6,770 bases of DNA from Modestobacter sp. Its GTDB lineage: Bacteria > Actinomycetota > Actinomycetes > Mycobacteriales > Geodermatophilaceae. Under the pieces are notes generated by a model. That model saw only the letters and a program-made list of their open reading frames with translations, did not search any database and was not told the origin of the DNA. The translations under genes and the position numbers were made by a program. The stretch lies in assembly GCA_025965635.1 (NCBI GenBank), contig JAOPWO010000481.1, forward strand, positions 1 through 6,770, written 5' to 3'. This document shows, piece after piece, positions 1 through 6,700 of this stretch (its first letter is position 1; each line of letters starts with the position of its first letter).

Positions 1-657
1 GATCGGCCGGGCACCCGGCGGGTGGTCACCCGCCGCGACCCCACCGGGACCGACGTCGACCTGGACGCCACGCTGGCCGCCCGCGGCGCCGAGCCGCACT
101 GGCGCGCGGAGCACCTGCACACCCGGGGCTGGCGGGCGACCGGCCGGGCGTGCGTGCTGCTGGTGGATGCCTCCGGCTCGGTGGCCGGCGACGAGCTGGC
201 CGTCGCGGTGCTCACCGCGGCGGCGCTGACCCAGCGGATGCGTCCGGGCGACGAGCTGGCCGTGGTGGCCTTCTGGTCCTCCGCGGTGCTGCTGCAACCG
301 CTGTCGGGACTACCGCAGACCGATGTCGTCGTCGACCGGCTGTTCGACCTCCGCGGCGGTGGGACGACCGACCTGGACCTCGCGCTGCGCGCCGCGGCGG
401 GCCAGCTCGTCCGCACCCGGGCCGCGGTGCGCGACGTCGTGCTGCTGTCCGACGGCATGCCCACCGACAGCCCCGACCCGCTGCCGGCCGCCGCCGCGCT
501 GCACCGGCTGGGCGCCCGGCTGCACGTGCTCAACCTGTCCGACGAGGCGGACTCGGTGGGCAATTGCGCGCTGCTGGCCGCGACCGGGGGCGGTCGCTCC
601 GCGGCGCTCCGGCGCCCCTCGCAGGCGCCGGCCGCCGTCCGCACGCTGCTCGGCTGA
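1..657 (+). CDS. VWA domain protein, C-terminal part (5' end outside window)
   Basis: The frame is open from base 1 to the TGA at 655-657, giving 218 visible residues. Counting residue 1 at base 1, a complete MIDAS metal site is visible: DASGS at 56-60 (the DxSxS motif), a Thr in GGGTTD at 122-123, and the Asp of LLSDG at 151. The core strands (CVLLVD, LAVVAF, DVVLLSD, RLHVLNL) and intervening helices fit one VWA fold ending near the C-terminus. Family knowledge: VWA domains with an intact MIDAS bind Mg2+ or another divalent ion and mediate protein contacts; in bacteria such cytoplasmic proteins often partner a MoxR/ChlI-type AAA+ ATPase. The short segment before the fold (TRRDPTGTDVDLDATLAARG) resembles the linker of such chelatase- or MoxR-associated VWA proteins. 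That partnership is inference, since the neighbour would lie to the left of the window. A GTG at 22 could start a 211-residue protein, but no ribosome binding site precedes it and the frame continues upstream, so I treat the gene as 5'-truncated. No signal peptide or membrane segment is visible. Confidence 0.88.
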   Translation, partial: DRPGTRRVVTRRDPTGTDVDLDATLAARGAEPHWRAEHLHTRGWRATGRACVLLVDASGSVAGDELAVAVLTAAALTQRMRPGDELAVVAFWSSAVLLQPLSGLPQTDVVVDRLFDLRGGGTTDLDLALRAAAGQLVRTRAAVRDVVLLSDGMPTDSPDPLPAAAALHRLGARLHVLNLSDEADSVGNCALLAATGGGRSAALRRPSQAPAAVRTLLG

Positions 658-734
658 GGAAGGACCCGGTTCGGTGGCGAGGGCCTCCCCCGCCTCGACG
701 TCGTACCGCTGCGGCGGGTCGGCGGCGGGCGCGG
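658..734. other. Gap between two convergent stop codons
   Basis: These 77 bases lie between the TGA of the VWA gene and the TGA of the giant gene on the opposite strand. Both transcripts should end here. The only structure I see is a short inverted repeat, CGAGG at 678-682 against CCTCG at 693-697 with a 10-base loop, which might be lengthened by CGGT at 672-675 against ACCG at 705-708 across an uneven internal loop. There is no T-tract on either strand, so it is not a convincing intrinsic terminator. No small gene, promoter or operator is evident. Confidence 0.8.
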
Positions 735-3700
735 TCACCTGCCCAGCTTCGCCGCTGCGTCGGCCACGCCCGTCGCCTTGGCCTTGAAGCAGGTGTTCAA
801 CGAATCCACCATCCCCGTCCACGCCTTCTCCGGATCCTGGGTGTAGGCCGAGAAGTTCGACGTGAACAGGTTGATCGTGTCCCGCAGGGTCTCCACGTCC
901 TTGAGCCCGGAGCTGAACGCCTCGGTGCCGTGCGCCGTGTCGAGCCGGCCGGCGAGCTTCCCCGCGCCGGACTCACCCGTCGCCAGGGCGCCCTGGCCCG
1001 TCGCGGACGACGGGGTGAGCACGCCGGCCACCTCCTCGGAGCCGGTCGCCCAGGCCGTCGTGCAGGTCCCCCACGCGTTCAGCGCGTCCGAGGTCGCCGA
1101 CATCAGGTTCCCCAGATCGCGCAGCCCGTCGACGAACGCTCCCTTCAGGCCGAGTGCGGACAGGCCGTCGGCGATCGCGTTGAACACCGGACCCACGGCC
1201 AGGACCGCGGCGATCGGCTCCAGGACGAACAGGTTGATGCCCGTCACGATGCCGGCGACGAACCGCTGGCCGGCGTTGCTGAGACCCGTCGCGGCCTTCT
1301 CGACCCAGCCGACGTCGCGCTCGGACCAGGAGGCGTAGACGACCCGGTCGGTGATCATCGTGACCGTTGCCTTCTCGCCGTTCGAGGAGTCCTCGCGGTC
1401 CCAGCGGCCGAACGAGATGCCCTCACCGCCGGCGAACGACAGGTTCACGACGGTGTCTGCGGTGTAGAGGCCGTTCGCCGGGTCCTGACCGGCGCAGTTG
1501 GGGGCGGTGTCCACGTCCACCCGGGCGCCGGCGTGCAGCCGGTAGCAGCGCGGCTGGACCAGCAGCGTCCACCGGTCGGCGGTCACGCCGTCGGAGTCGA
1601 CCCGGAACCTCGGGCTCAGGTCGGTCAGGCTGAGCTGACCGGTGCGGTCGTTCTTCCAGCCGACGACCGTCCACGTCCGCTTCGCGTCGTCGGTGAGGTC
1701 CAGCTGCGGGGAGGCCTCGACCGGCATGTCGTTGCCCACGCACCGGTCGTTGTAGGACTGCAGCGTGCGCGCCGGGTCGGGGGCGCCCCAGGCCGGGAGC
1801 GGGCGCCCGACGGCGTCGACGAGGGAGACCGTGACCAGGTCGGCCACCGGCCGGCAGTACATCAGGTCGACGCTCAACTGCCCGTTGTAGATGATCGTGT
1901 CGGCGTGCGAGACGAGCGGGTACGTGTCGCGGGAGGACGACGCGGGGTCGTCCAGGCCGGTGAGGACGTCCTCGACGTTGCGGCTGAGGATCTTCCACTG
2001 CGGCAGCACCCCGTTGGCCCGGGCGGCGGCCGGGATGCTCGTGGTCGCCTGCGTCTGCGTGCCGTCGGTCTGCCCCCGGGGGCAGTCCCCGCCGACGACG
2101 AAGACCTCGTACCCGGGGAGCCGGGGAGCGGCCAGGCGCAGCTCGCGGCAGGCGGTGTTCACGTAGGCGCCGGTCAGCACCGCGCCGGTGGTGGTCCACC
2201 GGACGTCGAACGCGCCGTTGGGCCGGTCGTCGAACGTCAGCGTCTGCGTGCCGTCGGTGCCGGTGATGTCGGCCTTCCAGCGCAGCCCGACGGTCGTCCC
2301 GTCCGGCCCGGGCTTCGTCGGGGCCACCGGGTCGAACTCCACGTGCGTCCCGCCGGTGTAGTACCGGACGTTGCGGCTGCCGACCTGCTGGTCGGTGGGC
2401 ACGGCCGGGCAGTTGCCCGGCGTCAGGTTCATCGCGCCGACGCTCAACCCGGTCAGGTCCAGCGTGACCGGCACGCAGCCGACCCTGGCGAACGTCGCCG
2501 CGAAGGAGAGCCCGCTGCTGAGGGGGACGACCCCGGTCGCGATGTGCGCCGCGTACGGGTCGCCGTCGATGCCGCCGCTGCGGCCGGGCACCTCGGAGGT
2601 GGCGAGGACCTGCCTGCCGTCGTGCTGGTCCCGCCAGTCGGCCGGCCAGCGGTACAGGTAGTTCTCGCCGACCGCCGGGCGCTGCCCGCGGGCGGTCAGC
2701 GCGTTCGCCGGTGTCGCGATCGCGGTGACCGTGGTCCCGACGAGGTAGCCGCGCTCGCCGTAGGTGGTCACGCACGCGCCCGTCGGGTCCTCCATCGGGG
2801 CCAGCGCCGCGGGGAACGAGGAACCGGTGACGGCGACCGTGCCGCCGGCGCCGGCGGAGGTGGTGACGCTGCGGCACATCGCCGGTGACCAGCGGAACAC
2901 GCCGTAGGCGACCGTCGGGGCGCTCGCGGTCAGGTGCCAGAACCCCAGCGCGTCCTCCGTCGCGCCCGGGACGGACTTCAGCTGCCAGTCCGGCCTGGCC
3001 AGCGTCACCGGGTACCCGCTGCCGTTCACCGGGTACACCCGCACGTCGGTGCCGACGACGTAGTGGCCGATCCCCTGGGCGAAGTCGGCGCGCTCGGCGT
3101 CGCTCATCGCCCCGAACGGCGACGCGCAGTTGCTGGGCGTCTCCAGCTGCACCGAGTTCGCCGGGCGCGCGACCGCATCGGTGCGCCAGGAGGCGTAGCG
3201 CGCGTAGTCCGCGCGGGACCTGCCGTGGCCCTCGAGGTCCTCGTACCCGGCGGCGACCTCGACGCACCGGGGCGCCCAGGTGAACGCGGGGGCGAACCGG
3301 GTGTTGGCGGTCAGCGGCGCCGTGCCGACCCGCCCGCGGCCGTCCCCGGTGCCCAGCAGGTACCCGGTGCTCCCGGCCGGGGTGGCGGTCATCCCGGTGA
3401 ACTGCCACCCGTGGCCGGTCCGGGCCAGGTCGGCGGTGACGGTCAGGACGGAGCCCTCGGTGTAGCCGGGCAGCGTGCCGGCCCGGTCGCCGCCGGGGCT
3501 GGCGGTGGAGCAGACCCGTCCGCTCTCCACGGCCACCGCGGGGACACCGGAGTCGAAGGTGACGGCGTAGGACCGGTCGCTGGTCGCGGTGTAGCAGCGG
3601 GGGATGCCCCGCAGCCACGCGCCGGTCTCCGACCCGGCGGAGTACCGGGAGGCCGGCGTGAACGTCGTCGTCACCGTCTCGCCCAGCGGGTCGACCGGCG

Positions 3701-6700
3701 GGGCGTCCGGCCAGGGCACGGTGAACGTGCAGCGCGCGGTCCGCGCCCTCGAGACGGCCGACAGGCACAGCTCGCCGTAGCTGGCGGTGCGCAGCCGGAT
3801 CATCCCGCTGGCCCTGCCGTCGTCGTCGAACGCGTCGGTGACGGCGAAGGTCGCGGTGACCTCCTCGCCGGCGACCCACTGGTGGGGGGCGGAGGAGAAG
3901 CGGGTCCCGATGGCCGTCGTCGCGGGCTGGAGGACGAACCGGGCACCGGGCACCCGGGGCACGTCGTCGTAGACGGCGCTGCCGGAGAACCGGTAGGCGA
4001 GGGTGTACGTGCCCGGGGTCAGGCTGCCGGTGGGCACCTCGCACCGGGTCTCCGGCAGCGTGGTCCGGCACCCCGGGGTGCTCGAACCGGAGGAGTCGAC
4101 GAGGGTGGTCGTGAGCTCCCCGTCGGCCGGGACGCCGACCGAGCCGGTGATCGGGACGTCGGGCGTCGTGAGGCGCTTGCCGAGGACGACCGGGGCCAGG
4201 GTGCCGGCCGGCGGGCGCAACGTCAGCGTTCCGGGAGCCACGGTCAGGCCCACGGTGCCGGTGCTCGTGCCGATGTCGCCGCCGTCGCCGTCGGTGCGGG
4301 CGACGAGGGTGAGGCCGCCCTTGCGGGAGGGCACCACGGAGAGCAGGGCGCTCAGCGTCCCGGCCGCGTCGGGGACCAGGGGTGCTGCGCCGGCGACCTC
4401 CCGACCGCCGTCGTACAGCCGCACCGTCAGCGCGCCGGGGGTGATCCCCGCCGGCAGCGTGCCGAGGGTGACGCGGACGCCGACGTGCCGCCCGACGGCG
4501 GCGGGGCCGGCGGCGGTCACGGTCAGCGGGGCGGTCACGCCGCGGACGGTCATCGGGAGCGGCACCGAGGTGGTCTGCTTGCCGCCGCCGTAGGTGTAGG
4601 TGGCCGTCAGCGTCCGGGCGCCGCCGTGCACGGGGGTGATGGTCAGGATCGCGGTGCCGTTCGACAGCCAGCTGCCGGTGCCCAGCAGGGCACCGGTGTC
4701 GTCGCGGACCGACAGCGGAGCGCCGGTGTCCAGCGGCGCGGACGGGTCGCTGACGGTGGCGACGGCCTGCAGCTGCTCGGCCTGGCCGATCCGGTGCTCG
4801 AACGCGCCCACGGTGAGGGTGACCGTCGGCGGGGCGTACGGGATGACGACGGCGTCCACCGTGACCTGCGAGGTGTTCCAGGTGGCCGTCGCCGGGGTGA
4901 AGCGGGCGGTGAGGGTGACCGGGCCGGTCAGGCCGGCCGGGATCCACCCGGAGACTTCGGCGCTGCCGTCGCTCAGGGTGCCGCTGGTGAACACGTTCCC
5001 GTCGAGCGCCACCGAGACCTCGCCGACCGGGGTGCCCGAGCCGGCCGCGGTGACGCGCACGGTCATGTCGACCGCCTGCCCGGGCCGCACGTCGAGGGTG
5101 CGCACGACGAGCGCGGTGGTGGTGGCCCGGCCGGGAGCGGTGACGTCCGGCGCCATGTCCCCGCGGGCGCGGTACACGTCGTCCCCGGAGTACGTGACCG
5201 TCACCGCGGTGCTGTCGCAGTAGCAGGTGCCGGGCGTGGCCCACAGCGCGACGGTGGCCGCCCCGTCGGTCACCGGCCCGGACCCGACCCAGGCGCCGTT
5301 GCCGTCGAACAGGGTGACGCTGCCGGTCGGTGCGGCCAGTCCCGGCGTGGTCGGGTACCGCACGTGCAGCTGCAGCGGGGAGGTGGTGAAGTCGGTGCCG
5401 GTGCTCTCCCAGCGGAGCTCCGGGGCCGGCCCGCTGGTCGGGTCGGCGGTCACGGTGGCCGCGCCGACGGCCTGCGCGTACCGGCCGCCGTCGAAGGTGA
5501 CCGTTGCGGTCAGCCGGGTGCTGGCCGCGGTCGGGGTGTAGGCGAAGGTGGTGTCGGCCGAGGTCAGCAGTCGCTGCTGGGCCACCTGCCGGCCGTCGTC
5601 GAGGGTGACGGTGAGGGTTGCCGGCAGCGAGCCGTCGGTGTGCACGCGCACGGTCACCGGCTCCCCGACCCGGGCGCCGTGGTCGGGTGCCAGGGTCACC
5701 CCGGAGGCGCCGGGCACGACCGTGACCGGGACCTCGGCGGAGGTGGCGGCCGCCATGGTGGCGGTGCTGGCGATCTCGGCGTGCACGGTGCGGGTGCCCA
5801 CGTCGAACGTGCCGGCCGGCAGGGAGAAGGAGCCGCTGGTCGGCAGCACCACCTGCTGCTGGGCGAGCACGGTGCCGCCGTCCTTGAGCAGCACCGTCGC
5901 CGCGCCCGGCTCACCGTCCGCGGTGAACGTCAGGTACGGCTGCTGCGGGTAGGCCGCCGGGTGCGCGGCGTCGTGGCCGAGGGCGATGCTGCTGCGCGCC
6001 GGGGTGACGGTGACGCTGAACGCGGCGCTGCGGGAACCGGTCCACCCGGTCCTCGGCTCGTAGTCCACGTACCCGGTGTGGGTGCCGATCCCGAGCCCGG
6101 CGGTGAGCGTCGCCGTCCCGCCGTCCAGGGCCTCGACGTCGGACCCGACGCCGTCGACGACCAGGTGCGCGGCGCCGGCGGGAGCCGCGCCCCGGGCGTC
6201 GGCGACCCGGACGCCGATCCGGGTCTGCTGGCCGTACGCGACCTCGGGGGTCTCGACGGTCGCGGTGGTGCGGGTGGGCACGTCGGCGTCGAACACGTCC
6301 GGCTGGTCGGCGAGGGAGAAGCCGTACCAGTCGTCGCCGCTGTAGATGACGGTGACGGCGGGGGCGGTGAGCGAGTCGACGTGCAGGGTCGCGACCCCGT
6401 CGGTCACCGGCGCGTCGGCGGCCTCCCCGCCGTTGAAGCGGAACGTCGCGGTGCCGGTCGGCTCGGGGGCGCCCGCGTCGCGGCCGGATCCGTTCTCCAG
6501 GTCGTCGCTGATCGTGGCGACGAGCGTGGCCGGGTCGTTCACCGTGACCGGCGCGGAGGTGGCGACCGCGACCCGGGCGGCGACGACGACGCCGAGGTGT
6601 GCCGGGGCGGAGTCCTGGGGCGTGCCGCCACCGGGCGGGGTGAACCGCAGCGCCACGGTGTGCGGGCCCTGCGCGAGGGCGGGCACCGTCAGCTGGTAGG

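Larger units (their letters stand above)
1326..3602 (-). repeat. Seven tandem two-cysteine modules resembling diverged InlB B-repeats
   Basis: Module starts are marked by Cys at residues 1055, 1165, 1295, 1428, 1537, 1635 and 1738, so the spacings are 110, 130, 133, 109, 98 and 103; the last module ends at Trp1811. The second Cys of each lies at 1083, 1211, 1329, 1450, 1559, 1673 and 1755, often in an N/D-C turn (PSNC, GNC, GDC, PNC). Within modules a strand with Gly-Thr-x-Val (YVVGTDVRV, YLVGTTVTA, YTGGTHVEF, YTADTVVNL) is followed by an aromatic-Trp strand (LRWKAD, PQWKIL, VVGWKND, FGRWDRE), then a closing hydrophobic strand just before the next Cys (RFAPAFTW, VAYGVFRW, LSFAATFA, LSVDLMY). 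Module 7 (1738-1811), with Y-T-A-D-T-V-V-N-L, G-R-W-D and A-T-V-T-M-I-T-D-R-V-V-Y-A-S-W, matches the InlB B-repeat pattern best. Modules 1-6 are assigned by shared order of these elements; they contain insertions and may have drifted to another fold. Role inferred: a stiff extracellular stalk or ligand-binding region. Confidence 0.65.

Noticed and set aside
22..24. GTG as the true start of the VWA gene
   Set aside because: No ribosome binding site is visible in the preceding 21 bases and the frame stays open to the edge, so a start left of the window is more likely.
678..697. A hairpin in the convergent gap as a transcription terminator
   Set aside because: The stem is only five base pairs with a 10-base loop and there is no T-tract on either strand; GC-rich DNA gives such stems by chance.
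735..800. A cell-wall sorting signal at the C-terminus of the giant protein
   Set aside because: No LPXTG-like motif, no terminal hydrophobic helix and no basic tail were found; the end is C-F-K-A-K-A-T-G-V-A-D and then A-A-A-K-L-G-R.
862..1338. A 158-codon plus-strand frame opposite the C-terminal domain
   Set aside because: It is antisense to the end of the giant gene, with no recognisable domain or ribosome binding site.
150..2888. A 912-codon open frame on the plus strand
   Set aside because: It crosses the VWA gene, the gap and a third of the giant gene, is made mostly of Arg, Ala, Gly and Pro with no domain pattern, and is the usual stop-poor shadow of high-GC coding DNA.
1423..5244. 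A 1273-codon open frame on the minus strand in another phase
   Set aside because: It lies wholly within the giant gene, is extremely rich in Arg, Gly, His and Pro, and lacks domain repeats, whereas the chosen frame shows clear Ig-like domains and paired Cys.
4003..6699. A ladder of plus-strand frames rich in Thr, Ser, Val and Pro that look like secreted proteins
   Set aside because: They are the antisense of the Ig-like array; the composition arises from the complement of its GC-ending codons, and none has a convincing signal peptide or ribosome binding site.
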